Part shown: in pieces, positions 15,941 through 24,246 of the stretch | Layout: each line of letters starts with the position of its first letter | Position numbering within the stretch: position 1 is the first letter of the stretch | Assembly (NCBI RefSeq): GCF_030499515.1 | Contig: NZ_JASTWJ010000001.1 | Location: forward strand, 6,924,001-6,988,000 | DNA length: 64,000 nucleotides | Reading direction: 5' to 3' | Source: Streptomyces sp. DT2A-34 | Lineage (GTDB): Bacteria; Actinomycetota; Actinomycetes; Streptomycetales; Streptomycetaceae | Notes under the pieces: generated by a model | What the model was told of the DNA's origin: nothing | The model's database searches: none | Seen by the model: only the letters and a program-made list of their open reading frames with translations | Translations under genes and position numbers: made by a program

Positions 15941-16960
15941 ATGACGATGCACACGCGCACTCTCGGCACCACCGGCCCCCGCGTCTCCGCCCTCGGCCTC
16001 GGCTGCATGGGCATGTCCGGCATGTACGGCGAGGCGGACCGCGCCGAGTCGATCGCCACCATCCACGCCGCTCTGGAAGCCGGTGTGACCCTGCTCGACA
16101 CCGGCGACTTCTACGGCATGGGCCACAACGAACTGCTGATCAGCGAGGCCTTGCGCACCGCCCCGGCCGCCCTGCGCGAGAACGCGCTGCTCAGCGTCAA
16201 GTTCGGCGCCCTGCGCGGCCCGGACGGCGACTGGTACGGCTTCGACGGCCGCCCGGCCGCCGTGAAGAACTTCGCCGCATACTCCCTCCAGCGCCTCGGC
16301 GTCGACCACATCGACGTCTACCGCCCCGCCCGGCTCGACCCGGACGTGCCGATCGAGGAGACCGTCGGCGCGATCGCGGAACTGGTCGAGAAGGGGTACG
16401 TCCGCCACATCGGGCTCAGCGAGGTCGGCGCGGACACCATCCGCCGGGCCGCCGCCACCGCCCCGATCGCCGACCTCCAGATCGAGTACGCGCTCATCTC
16501 CCGTGGCCCCGAGCGCGAGATCCTGCCCACCCTGCGCGAGCTGGGCATCGCCGTCACCGCGTACGGCGTGCTCTCCCGCGGGCTGATCTCCGGCCATGTC
16601 ACGCCCGGCGAGTACGCGGCGACCGACTTCCGTGCCCACTCGCCCCGCTTCCAGGGCGAGAACCTCCGGCACAACCTCACCCTGGTCGAGTCCCTGCGCA
16701 AGATCGCCGAGCAGAAGGGCGTCTCCGTCGCCCAGGTCGCCATCGCCTGGGTGATCGCACAGGGCCCGCGGCACGGTACGGACATCGTGCCGCTGGTCGG
16801 CGCCCGTACCCGTGGGCGGCTCGGCGAGGCCCTGGGCGCCCTGGACGTGACCCTGGACGCGGCCGACCTCGCCGCCGTCGAGGCCGCCGTACCGGCGGAC
16901 GCGGCGGCCGGCGAGCGGTACGCCCCCGCCCAGATGGCCATGCTCGACAGCGAACGCTGA
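15941..16960 (+). CDS. Aldo/keto reductase
   Basis: The 339-residue TIM-barrel reductase starts MTMHTRTLGTTGPRVSALGLG and has Asp and Tyr of the catalytic tetrad in LLDTGDFYGMG and the Lys in LLSVKFG. The fourth residue, His in the usual L-Y-x-x-H-R, is replaced here: the strand reads HIDVYRPARLDP. It reduces carbonyls with NADPH; substrate unknown. It is followed after 25 bp by a TetR gene in the same direction, which probably controls it through the palindrome upstream. Confidence 0.9.
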   Translation: MTMHTRTLGTTGPRVSALGLGCMGMSGMYGEADRAESIATIHAALEAGVTLLDTGDFYGMGHNELLISEALRTAPAALRENALLSVKFGALRGPDGDWYGFDGRPAAVKNFAAYSLQRLGVDHIDVYRPARLDPDVPIEETVGAIAELVEKGYVRHIGLSEVGADTIRRAAATAPIADLQIEYALISRGPEREILPTLRELGIAVTAYGVLSRGLISGHVTPGEYAATDFRAHSPRFQGENLRHNLTLVESLRKIAEQKGVSVAQVAIAWVIAQGPRHGTDIVPLVGARTRGRLGEALGALDVTLDAADLAAVEAAVPADAAAGERYAPAQMAMLDSER

Positions 16961-16985
16961 TCGCGGTGCCCGGTACCGTCTAGGT

Positions 16986-17582
16986 ATGCCTCCGACCAGC
17001 GAGACCCTGACCGCCGAGCGCATCCTCGCCGCCACCGAGGAAGTGCTGCGCCGCCACGGCCCGGCCAAGGCCACCGTGGTCGACGTGGCCCGCGCGCTCG
17101 GCGTCAGCCATGGCAGCGTCTACCGCCACTTCCGTACGAAGGCGGCGTTGCGGGAGGCGGTGACGAAGAGGTGGCTGGACCGGACGTTCGAGTCCCTCTC
17201 CGGGATCGTCGCCGCCGAGGACCTCGACCCGGAGTCCCGCCTGCGCGCCTGGTTCGAGGGCCTGTTCGCCGCCAAGCGCCGCAAGGCGGGCGACGATCCC
17301 GAGCTGTTCGCCACCTTCTCGGTGCTGGCCGCCGAGAGCGGCGGGGTGGTCGATGAGCACATCGCCGACCTGACCGGCCAGTTGACCCGGATCGTCCGGG
17401 CGGGCGTCGACGCGGGCACCTTCACGGCCGCCGACCCCGCGACCACCGCCCGCGCCCTCTTCCACGCCACGGGCCGCTTCCATGACCCGTGCTCTGCGCG
17501 TGAGTGGGAACAGCCGGGCGTGGAGGGCGAGTTGGCGGCGGTCCTGGACCTGCTGGTGCGGGGGTTGCGGGCCCGCGACTGA
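16986..17582 (+). CDS. TetR family regulator
   Basis: The 198-residue protein has an N-terminal TetR helix-turn-helix (about residues 10-55: ILAATEEVLRRHGPAKATVV, GVSHGSVYRHFRTKAALREA) and a ligand-binding C-terminal half. It follows the aldo-keto reductase and probably represses both genes via the 15889-15924 dyad. It ends 4 bp before the stop of the convergent GNAT gene. Confidence 0.92.
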   Translation: MPPTSETLTAERILAATEEVLRRHGPAKATVVDVARALGVSHGSVYRHFRTKAALREAVTKRWLDRTFESLSGIVAAEDLDPESRLRAWFEGLFAAKRRKAGDDPELFATFSVLAAESGGVVDEHIADLTGQLTRIVRAGVDAGTFTAADPATTARALFHATGRFHDPCSAREWEQPGVEGELAAVLDLLVRGLRARD

Positions 17583-17586
17583 GCTT

Positions 17587-18261
17587 TCACAGGGTGCCGA
17601 GGTCCTTCGTCGTGCGCCCGAGGCAGGTGACCGGGCCCGGGTCCGGGACGGCGATCTCGTGGAAGCCCAGGCGGTCGTAGAAGGCCCTGGCCGGGGTGTT
17701 GGCCGTGACCATGGAGAGGTGGACGGCCGCGGCCCCCTGGTCCTGGAGGGCCTGCATCAGGGTGCGCATCAGGGTGCGGCCATGGCCCCGGCCCTGCCAG
17801 GCGGGGAGCAGGTCGATGTGCAGGTGGGCCGGGTAGGCGGCGACCTCCGGGACGAGCATGCGCTCCGGGTGGTGCAGGAGCCGGATCATCGCCTCGTCCG
17901 GGGTGCTCGGCGGCCCGGACGGCTCGGACGACCCGGACGGTTCGGGGTAGCGCTCGGCCGCCGACGGGAGCCACTTGGTGCGGTAGTCCTCGACGAAGCG
18001 TGGCGTGTCCGCGGCGCCGAGGATGTAGCCGACCGCCCGGCCCGTCCCGTCGTCCAGGACGAAGGCGAGGTCCGGTTCGAGGACGACGTACGGGAGGGCG
18101 AAGGTCGTCGGGAAGATGCCGCCCGCGGCGGAGCCGCTGTCGGATGCAGCCTCGTAGTGCGGCCGGCTGTCGCCGCCCTCGTGTGCCGTGCGGACGCAGA
18201 TGTCCTCGATGGCGTCCCGGTCCTCGGGCCGGTACCGACGGACGCGCGTCACCGGCGTCAC
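17587..18261 (-). CDS. GNAT family N-acetyltransferase
   Basis: The 224-residue protein has the GNAT fold with VRRYRPEDRDAIEDICVRT at the N-terminus, the acetyl-CoA loop LLPAWQGRGHGRTLMRTLM (Q-x-x-G-x-G/A) and TPARAFYDRLGFHEI. It resembles the acetyltransferase-like domain found in O-GlcNAcase-related proteins. The GTG at 18261 is chosen because it overlaps the previous stop (GTGA). A Pro/Ser/Glu-rich insert (YPEPSGSSEPSGPPSTP) sits mid-protein. Substrate unknown. Confidence 0.86.
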   Translation of the reverse strand: MTPVTRVRRYRPEDRDAIEDICVRTAHEGGDSRPHYEAASDSGSAAGGIFPTTFALPYVVLEPDLAFVLDDGTGRAVGYILGAADTPRFVEDYRTKWLPSAAERYPEPSGSSEPSGPPSTPDEAMIRLLHHPERMLVPEVAAYPAHLHIDLLPAWQGRGHGRTLMRTLMQALQDQGAAAVHLSMVTANTPARAFYDRLGFHEIAVPDPGPVTCLGRTTKDLGTL

Positions 18262-18476
18262 CGGTCCGACCGCGTCTCCGCCGGGTCCACCGTCGCCTGA
18301 TGCGCCTCCGCCAGATGCTCCTCCGCCTTCAGCCACGGCAGGAACTGCGCGCCCTTGCGCCAACCGCAGGTGTCACATCTGATCGTGCGTTGCGTGCCCT
18401 TGCGCTGTACCCGTACGACATGCTCGCGTCCGTGGTGGTCCCAGCGGCTCACCTTGCTCGTGTTGATCTCCAGCAT
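18258..18476 (-). CDS. Small zinc-finger-like protein coupled to the GNAT gene
   Basis: The 72-residue basic protein starts MLEINTSKVSRWDHHGREHV with GGAGG 4 nt upstream. It contains C-D-T-C followed about 17 residues later by H-x4-H (EEHLAEAH), a C2H2-like metal site. The N-terminal half is beta-rich and basic. Its stop overlaps the acetyltransferase start, so it may deliver or regulate that enzyme, or bind nucleic acid. I do not recognise a named family. Confidence 0.72.
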   Translation of the reverse strand: MLEINTSKVSRWDHHGREHVVRVQRKGTQRTIRCDTCGWRKGAQFLPWLKAEEHLAEAHQATVDPAETRSDR

Positions 18477-18619
18477 GACGCCTCCAGCGTCCGAGGACAT
18501 CGAGTCCGCGCGCGGCCCTGAGCGGCCGTGCGCAGCAAGGAGTGTGCAGGAAGACCAACATCAACAGGGACTCCTCCCCGGTGAGTTGACCAATCTGTGG
18601 CCACACCCTCACAAGTCGG

Positions 18620-20074
18620 TCAGTCGATCGTGCGCGGCAGACGCAGGCTGAGCAGCCCCGTCAGCGCCACTCCGGCCAACTGGACCAGGAGAGTGGTGAC
18701 CAGGGCGTCGCGCATGCCCGTCGCCGGGACCAGGGAGAGGAAGAGCGTGCCCAGCGTCGCCACGCCCAGGGCCAACGACGACTGCTGGGTCGTGATCATC
18801 ACCCCGCTGCCCACGCCCGCCCGCGCCGCCGGCACCTCGGACAGGACGATCCGGAAGACGACGGGGAGTTGGAGCGCCTGGCCCGCGCCGGCGATCGCCG
18901 CCCCGGGGAGCAGTTCGACGAGGCCGAGGTCCGGCCAGGAGCGCCAGACGGCCAGCGCCATCAGGGCCACGCCCACCGCCTGGATCGCCGCACCGGCGGT
19001 GACGACCCGGGTGCCGTAGCGGGCCACCAGCGGTGGACCGGCCAGCGAGACGAAGAAGAACACCACCGCCATGGGGGCGAGCGCCAGCCCCGCCGCGACC
19101 GGGCCCCGGCCCGCGCCCTGCTGCAACGCCACCGCGATCACGAACATGAAGCCGCTGAAGCCGATCGAGAACGGCACGATCATCACCAGACCGCGGCGGA
19201 GGGACGTGAGCTCGAACAGACTCGGCGGCAAGAGCGGCGTACGGCCCTGACGATCCGCCCTGCGCTCCACCGCGTAGAACGCCCACGCCACGAACGGGAA
19301 CGCCGCCAGCGACAGCCACGTCCACAGCGGCCAGCCCGCCGCCCGGCCCTCGGTGAGCGGGGCCAGGAGTGTGAGGAGGGAGACGGCGAGCAGGACCGTG
19401 CCGGGTCCGTCGACCGGCTCGGGGTGCTGCGAGCGGGTCTCCGGGACGGCGCGGGCGGCCAGGAAGAGGCCGACGAGGACGACGGGCACGTTCACCAGGA
19501 ACACCGAGCGCCAGCCGGTGCCCGCGCCGAAAAGAAAAGACAAAGGCGTGGCGGCGACGAGTACGCCGCCGAGGATCTGCCCGGCCACCATGGAGAGCCC
19601 GGCCGTGGCGCCGTAGAGGCCCATGGCCTTCGCCCGGCGCTGACCGCTCGTGGCCGCCTGGATCGTGGCCAGCACCTGCGGCAGCATCGCCGCCGACGCC
19701 GCGCCCTGCGCGATCCGCGCCGCGACGAGGGTCCACGCGCTGGGCGCGAGCCCGCACGCCAGCGAGGTCAGCCCGAACGCCGCCATGCCGCCCAGGAAGA
19801 GCCGGCGCCGCCCGAACAGGTCACCGAGCCGCCCGCCGAGGACGAGCAGCACGGCGTACGCCAACCCGTAGCCGACGACGACGAGTTCGAGCACGGCTTC
19901 GCTCGCCGCGAGGTCGTGGCCGATGGCGGGCAGGGCGACGTTGACGATGAAGAAGTCGATGAGGGGGAGTGCCGCGGCCAGCAGCACCGTGAAGAGCCCG
20001 AGGCCGCCGAGCGAGGGTGGCGCGGCGGTGGCGTGGGCGGTCTTGTGTGAAGTGATGGTGTCAGTCACGGTCAT
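18620..20074 (-). CDS. MFS drug exporter, DHA2 type
   Basis: The 484-residue protein has about 14 membrane segments. The motif-A-like loop is GGRLGDLFGRRRLFLGG and the first helix has the typical LIDFFIVNVALPAIGHDL. These exporters use the proton gradient to expel drugs or natural products. It is divergent from the MmyB-type regulator at 20170, which probably controls it through the ~95-bp shared promoter region. Confidence 0.88.
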   Translation of the reverse strand: MTVTDTITSHKTAHATAAPPSLGGLGLFTVLLAAALPLIDFFIVNVALPAIGHDLAASEAVLELVVVGYGLAYAVLLVLGGRLGDLFGRRRLFLGGMAAFGLTSLACGLAPSAWTLVAARIAQGAASAAMLPQVLATIQAATSGQRRAKAMGLYGATAGLSMVAGQILGGVLVAATPLSFLFGAGTGWRSVFLVNVPVVLVGLFLAARAVPETRSQHPEPVDGPGTVLLAVSLLTLLAPLTEGRAAGWPLWTWLSLAAFPFVAWAFYAVERRADRQGRTPLLPPSLFELTSLRRGLVMIVPFSIGFSGFMFVIAVALQQGAGRGPVAAGLALAPMAVVFFFVSLAGPPLVARYGTRVVTAGAAIQAVGVALMALAVWRSWPDLGLVELLPGAAIAGAGQALQLPVVFRIVLSEVPAARAGVGSGVMITTQQSSLALGVATLGTLFLSLVPATGMRDALVTTLLVQLAGVALTGLLSLRLPRTID

Positions 20075-20169
20075 GAGCCTGCGGCCGCTCCGAGACTGGT
20101 ACCAGAGTGTCCTTATCCTGGTAGCGGAAGCACCTGGAAACAGGGTCGGGGCGGCGGCAGGCTGGAGGC

Positions 20170-21105
20170 ATGACGACCATGGCTCAGGAGACGGTGACCA
20201 CGGCTCAGGAGACGGTGACGACGGCTCAGGAGACGGTGGCCGAAGCCCCTCGCGCCAGGGCCGCGTCGGAGATCCGGCGCCATGAACTCGCCGCCTTCCT
20301 GCGCCACCGCCGCGAGCACATCACCCCCGAGCAGGTCGGCCTGCCCCGCGGCCGACGGCGCCGTACGCCGGGCCTGCGCCGCGAGGAGGTCGCCCAGCTC
20401 GCGGCCGTCGGCGTCACTTGGTACACGTGGCTCGAACAGGCCCGTGACATCCAGGTCTCCGTCCAGGTCCTCGACGCCCTCGCCCGCACGCTGATGCTCG
20501 ACCCCAGCGAGCGTTCCCACCTCTTCCAGCTGGCCGGCGCGGCGGATCCGACACCGGCGACGACCTGTCCTTCGGTGACCCCCGCGATGCGGGCCGTGCT
20601 GGAGCAACTGGAGCCGTACCCGGCCTGTCTGCAGAACAGCCGGTACGACATCCTCGCCCACAACCGCACGTACGGGCTGCTGCTGTGCGACCTGGAGGCG
20701 GTGCCGCCGGAGGACCGCAACTGCATGGTCCTGTCGTACACGCACGACGAGTGGCGCTCCTCGATCGTCCACCTGGAGGAGACCCAGCGCCTCATGGCCG
20801 CCCGCTTCCGCGCCGCGATGGCGGGCCACCTGGCCGAGCCCGCCTGGAAGATGCTGCTGAAGAGGCTGCGCGCGGAGTCCCCGGAGTTCTGCGAGGCGTG
20901 GGACCGGCATGAGGTGGTGGCTCATCGGAGCAAGAGGAAGGAGTTCCTCAATCGGCGTGTGGGGCGGCTGGTCGTCGACCACACGGATTTGTGGCTGAGT
21001 CCGGAGGTGGGGCCGCGGATGGTGACCTATGTGCCGGCGGACGAGGAGACGAGGGAGCGGTTGAGGCGTCTGCACGAAATATCGCTGGCGAGGGCAACGC
21101 CCTGA
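20170..21105 (+). CDS. XRE-family regulator with MmyB-type ligand-binding domain
   Basis: The 311-residue protein has a helix-turn-helix at about residues 38-95 (RRRRTPGLRREEVAQLAAVG, TWYTWLEQARDI) and an MmyB-like C-terminal PAS-type domain (LQNSRYDILAHNRTYGLLL, late DHTDLWLSPEVGPRMVTY). This architecture is common in Streptomyces beside MFS or oxidoreductase genes and may sense a fatty-acid-like ligand. The N-terminus carries three AQETV repeats encoded by a 21-bp tandem repeat. It is flanked by two MFS exporters. Confidence 0.9.
   Translation: MTTMAQETVTTAQETVTTAQETVAEAPRARAASEIRRHELAAFLRHRREHITPEQVGLPRGRRRRTPGLRREEVAQLAAVGVTWYTWLEQARDIQVSVQVLDALARTLMLDPSERSHLFQLAGAADPTPATTCPSVTPAMRAVLEQLEPYPACLQNSRYDILAHNRTYGLLLCDLEAVPPEDRNCMVLSYTHDEWRSSIVHLEETQRLMAARFRAAMAGHLAEPAWKMLLKRLRAESPEFCEAWDRHEVVAHRSKRKEFLNRRVGRLVVDHTDLWLSPEVGPRMVTYVPADEETRERLRRLHEISLARATP
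20181..20240 (+). repeat. 21-bp tandem repeat, three copies, inside the MmyB regulator gene
   Basis: GGCTCAGGAGACGGTGAC with three more bases repeats at 20181, 20202 and 20223. It encodes AQETVTT heptads ahead of the helix-turn-helix. The copies are nearly identical, so copy number may vary between strains without breaking the frame. Confidence 0.88.
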
Positions 21106-21123
21106 GGGGCGCGGAGCTGTGGA

Positions 21124-22569
21124 CTACGCGCTGACTCTCGACGCTTGGCGAATCTCCGCGGACTCCAGCTTCTCGGCCGTACGTTCAGCCGTCCGCCGAG
21201 CCCACGGCCCACTCGTCACCGCGCCCACCGAGAGGACCGTCAGCCCACACCCCGTGATGATCCACCACCCGGGCCCGGCGGCCGACACGAACGTGTCCTT
21301 GTACGACGACGCCCCCGCCCCGGACGCCAGCACCGCACCGACCACCGCCACCCCCAGCGTCTGTCCCAGCTGACGGCTCGTGGAGGCGACGGCGGCCGCG
21401 ACGCCGGCCTGCGCTCGGGGCATCCCGGAGACCGCCGTGTTGGTTATCGGCGCGTTCACGAACCCGAACCCGACACCGAACAGGGCGTAGCCGAGAACCA
21501 GCGTGACGTTGGACGTCTCCGCGTCCAGGAGGGCGAACATCGCCGCGCTCGTCGTCATCGCGGTACCGGCGATCAGCAACGGCAACCGAGGCCCCCGGCT
21601 GCCGACCAGCCGCCCGGACAGCGGCGCGCACAGGAACATCGGTGTCGCCATGGGCAGCATCCACAGCCCCGCGTGCAGGGCGTCCAGCCCTCGTACGTTC
21701 TGCAGGTACAGCGTCGACAGGAACAGGAACCCGCCCAGCGCCGCGAACGCGCCGATCGCGATCACCGTGGCCCCGCTGAACGGCGCCGACCGGAAGAACC
21801 GCAGGTCGATGAGGGGCTCGGCGCGGCGCGGCTCGTACCAGAGGAGGCCGAGCAGGGCCGCGAGGGCGACGATCGCGAACGGGAGCACCGCGGTGAACCC
21901 GGCGTTCGGCGCCTCGATGATCGCGTACGTCAGTGAGCCGAACAGCGCGATCACCAGGAACTGGCCGACCGGGTCGAGGCGGCGGGCCTTGGGGGCGCGG
22001 GACTCGGGGACGTAGCGGAGGGTGAGGAGGAGGGCCGCGAGTCCGACCGGCAGGTTGACCCAGAAGATCGCGCGCCAGTCCACCGCGTCGACGAGGAGGC
22101 CACCGACCAGCGGACCCGCGGCCATCGATATGCCGACCACCGCACCCCACACGCCGATCGCCCGCGCCCGCTCGCGCCGGTCCGTGAAGGTGTTGGTGAT
22201 GATCGACATCGCGACCGGGTTGAGCATCGAACCGCCCACCGCCTGCACCATCCGGAAGGCGATCAGCGAGTCGAGGTCGGGCGCGACGGAGCACAGGGCC
22301 GAGCCGATGGTGAACAGGACGAGGCCCGCCATGAAGACGCGTTTGCGGCCGATTCTGTCCGCCGTGGAGCCGGCCAGCATGAGGAGGGAAGCGAGGACGA
22401 GGGTGTACGCGTCGATCGTCCACTGCAGGCCCGATGTGCTCGCGTCGAGGTCGCGCTGCATGGCGGGCAGGGAGACGTTGAGGGCCGTGGTGTCGATGCT
22501 CACGATCAGCAGGCTCATGCAGCAGATCGCGAGGACCAGCAGTCGGCGGCGAGGGCTGAGCTCCGGCAT
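21124..22569 (-). CDS. MFS drug exporter, EmrB/QacA (DHA2) type
   Basis: The 481-residue, ~14-helix protein starts MPELSPRRRLLVLAICCMSL and has STDTTALNVSLP-like first-helix chemistry (SIDTTALNVSLPAMQRDL), motif A AGSTADRIGRKRVFMAG and the helix-5 antiporter motif AAGPLVGGLLVDAVDWRAIF. It exports toxic compounds with proton antiport. It is convergent with the MmyB regulator (18 bp apart) and divergent from dusB. Confidence 0.9.
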   Translation of the reverse strand: MPELSPRRRLLVLAICCMSLLIVSIDTTALNVSLPAMQRDLDASTSGLQWTIDAYTLVLASLLMLAGSTADRIGRKRVFMAGLVLFTIGSALCSVAPDLDSLIAFRMVQAVGGSMLNPVAMSIITNTFTDRRERARAIGVWGAVVGISMAAGPLVGGLLVDAVDWRAIFWVNLPVGLAALLLTLRYVPESRAPKARRLDPVGQFLVIALFGSLTYAIIEAPNAGFTAVLPFAIVALAALLGLLWYEPRRAEPLIDLRFFRSAPFSGATVIAIGAFAALGGFLFLSTLYLQNVRGLDALHAGLWMLPMATPMFLCAPLSGRLVGSRGPRLPLLIAGTAMTTSAAMFALLDAETSNVTLVLGYALFGVGFGFVNAPITNTAVSGMPRAQAGVAAAVASTSRQLGQTLGVAVVGAVLASGAGASSYKDTFVSAAGPGWWIITGCGLTVLSVGAVTSGPWARRTAERTAEKLESAEIRQASRVSA

Positions 22570-22633
22570 CCTTGGATAGTACGCCTAACTAATGAATTTC
22601 GCCGCATCCCGTCGGGTACGTGAGAATGGGTGG

Positions 22634-23812
22634 ATGCCCATGACCGTCTCGCCCGTTGTTCCGCCCCTGCAGATCGGGCCGCACACTGTCCAGCCGCCCG
22701 TCGTCCTGGCCCCCATGGCCGGGATCACCAACGCGCCCTTCCGCACGCTGTGCCGTGAGTTCAGCGGGGGCAAGGGGCTGTTCGTCAGCGAGATGATCAC
22801 GACGCGGGCGCTGGTCGAGCGCAACGAGAAGACCATGCAGCTGATCCACTTCGACGAGAGTGAGAAGCCTCGTTCGATCCAGCTGTACGGGGTTGATCCG
22901 GCCACTGTCGGCAAAGCCGTCCGCATGATCGCGGAGGAGGGGCTGGCGGATCACATCGACCTCAACTTCGGGTGTCCGGTGCCGAAGGTGACCCGGAAGG
23001 GCGGGGGGTCCGCGCTGCCGTTCAAGCGGAATCTGCTGCGGGCGATTCTGCGGGAGGCGGTGAGCGGGGCGGGGGACCTGCCGGTCACGATGAAGATGCG
23101 CAAGGGCATCGACGACGATCACATCACCTACCTCGACGCCGGGCGGATCGCCGTGGAGGAGGGCGTGACGGCCATCGCGCTGCACGGGCGTACGGCTGCT
23201 CAGCACTACGGCGGCACGGCGGACTGGGATGCCATCGCGCGGCTGAAGGAGCATGTGCCGGAGATTCCCGTGCTCGGTAACGGCGACATCTGGTCGGCCG
23301 AGGACGCGGTGCGGATGGTGCGGGAGACCGGGTGCGACGGTGTAGTGGTCGGGCGGGGGTGCCTGGGGCGGCCCTGGCTGTTCTCGGATCTGGTCGCGGC
23401 GTTCGAGGGGCGGGACCAGGCCCGTGCCGGAGGCACTGACGGATGCGGTGTGCGTCCGGCGCTGCGTGAAGTGGCCGACGTCATGGTTCGGCATGCCACG
23501 CTGCTCGGGGAGTGGATCGGGGACGAGGCGCGGGGCGTCATCGACTTCCGTAAGCATGTGGCCTGGTATCTGAAGGGCTTCGCGGTCGGTTCGGAGATGC
23601 GCAAGCGGCTGGCGATCACGTCGTCGCTGGAGGAACTTCGCTCCGGGCTCGATGAGTTGGAGCTCGATCAGCCTTGGCCGGTCGGGGCCGATGGGCCGCG
23701 TGGGCGTACGTCCGGGAACAACCGGGTGGTGCTGCCGGATGGGTGGCTGAAGGATCCGTATGACTGTGCGGGTGTGAGTGAGGATGCGGAGCTGGATACC
23801 TCCGGCGGTTGA
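22634..23812 (+). CDS. dusB: tRNA-dihydrouridine synthase (DusB type)
   Basis: The 392-residue flavoenzyme has VLAPMAGITNAPFRTLCREF at the FMN site, NFGCPVPKVTRKGGGSAL with the catalytic Cys, MKMRKGIDDDHITY, LHGRTAAQHYGG and VVGRGCLGRPWLF. It reduces uridines in tRNA D-loops with NADPH. The ATGs at 22634 and 22640 are both possible. The C-terminus is extended relative to bacterial DusB of ~320 residues and ends in a polar tail. Confidence 0.94.
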   Translation: MPMTVSPVVPPLQIGPHTVQPPVVLAPMAGITNAPFRTLCREFSGGKGLFVSEMITTRALVERNEKTMQLIHFDESEKPRSIQLYGVDPATVGKAVRMIAEEGLADHIDLNFGCPVPKVTRKGGGSALPFKRNLLRAILREAVSGAGDLPVTMKMRKGIDDDHITYLDAGRIAVEEGVTAIALHGRTAAQHYGGTADWDAIARLKEHVPEIPVLGNGDIWSAEDAVRMVRETGCDGVVVGRGCLGRPWLFSDLVAAFEGRDQARAGGTDGCGVRPALREVADVMVRHATLLGEWIGDEARGVIDFRKHVAWYLKGFAVGSEMRKRLAITSSLEELRSGLDELELDQPWPVGADGPRGRTSGNNRVVLPDGWLKDPYDCAGVSEDAELDTSGG

Positions 23813-23890
23813 GCGGGGGATGCCTGCGGCGGCCTGTGCGGGGCGGGTGGGGGTTCGCGTAGCGCGTGCGGGTGGGTTGTGGGTCGGGGC

Positions 23891-23988
23891 CGCGTCGGGG
23901 GGTGTCCGTCCTCGGTCCGGTGGTTGGCCTTGCGCTAGAGGTGCCGTTTCTTGACACCGGACTCTGCGGGCGGACACCCCCCGACGCG
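23891..23988. terminator. Long two-tier inverted repeat after dusB
   Basis: CGCGTCGGGGGGTGTCCG (23891-23908) pairs perfectly with 23971-23988. An inner stem GTCCGGTG (23915-23922) pairs with CACCGGAC (23955-23962). The structure lies 78 bp after dusB and in front of the convergent sulfatase gene, so it may serve as a bidirectional terminator, although the outer arms are unusually long and GC-rich. Confidence 0.7.
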
Positions 23989-24108
23989 TCCCCTTCTCGC
24001 CGTACGCGGGTGCGGCGCCGCGGGGGTACGCCGCCACCCGGGAGCCCGCCGGGTATACGGCCCCCCGCTCGTAGGGGGCTTCACCTTTCGCCGCCGGCCC
24101 GGGCATTT

Positions 24109-24209
24109 CAGCCCGTCCGGCGTTTGAGGACGAGGCCCGTTCAGGGCCGAAGCGGGGTCTGGGGCGGCAGCCCCAGCGGGGTTGAAGGGGCGGAGCCCCT
24201 GGGGATGGG
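24109..24209. repeat. Streptomyces dispersed intergenic repeat with small hairpins
   Basis: CAGCCCGTCCGGCGTTTGAG and the bases that follow are a sequence I recognise as common in Streptomyces intergenic DNA. It holds a series of short stems: GGCCC-GTTCA-GGGCC, GGGGC-GGCA-GCCCC and AGGGGC-GGA-GCCCCT. The remaining dusB-sulfatase gap (23813-24246) has no convincing gene. Confidence 0.7.
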
Positions 24210-24246
24210 ACGGGTAGGGGCGGCGGGGGCGAAGGAGTCGGTGGTG

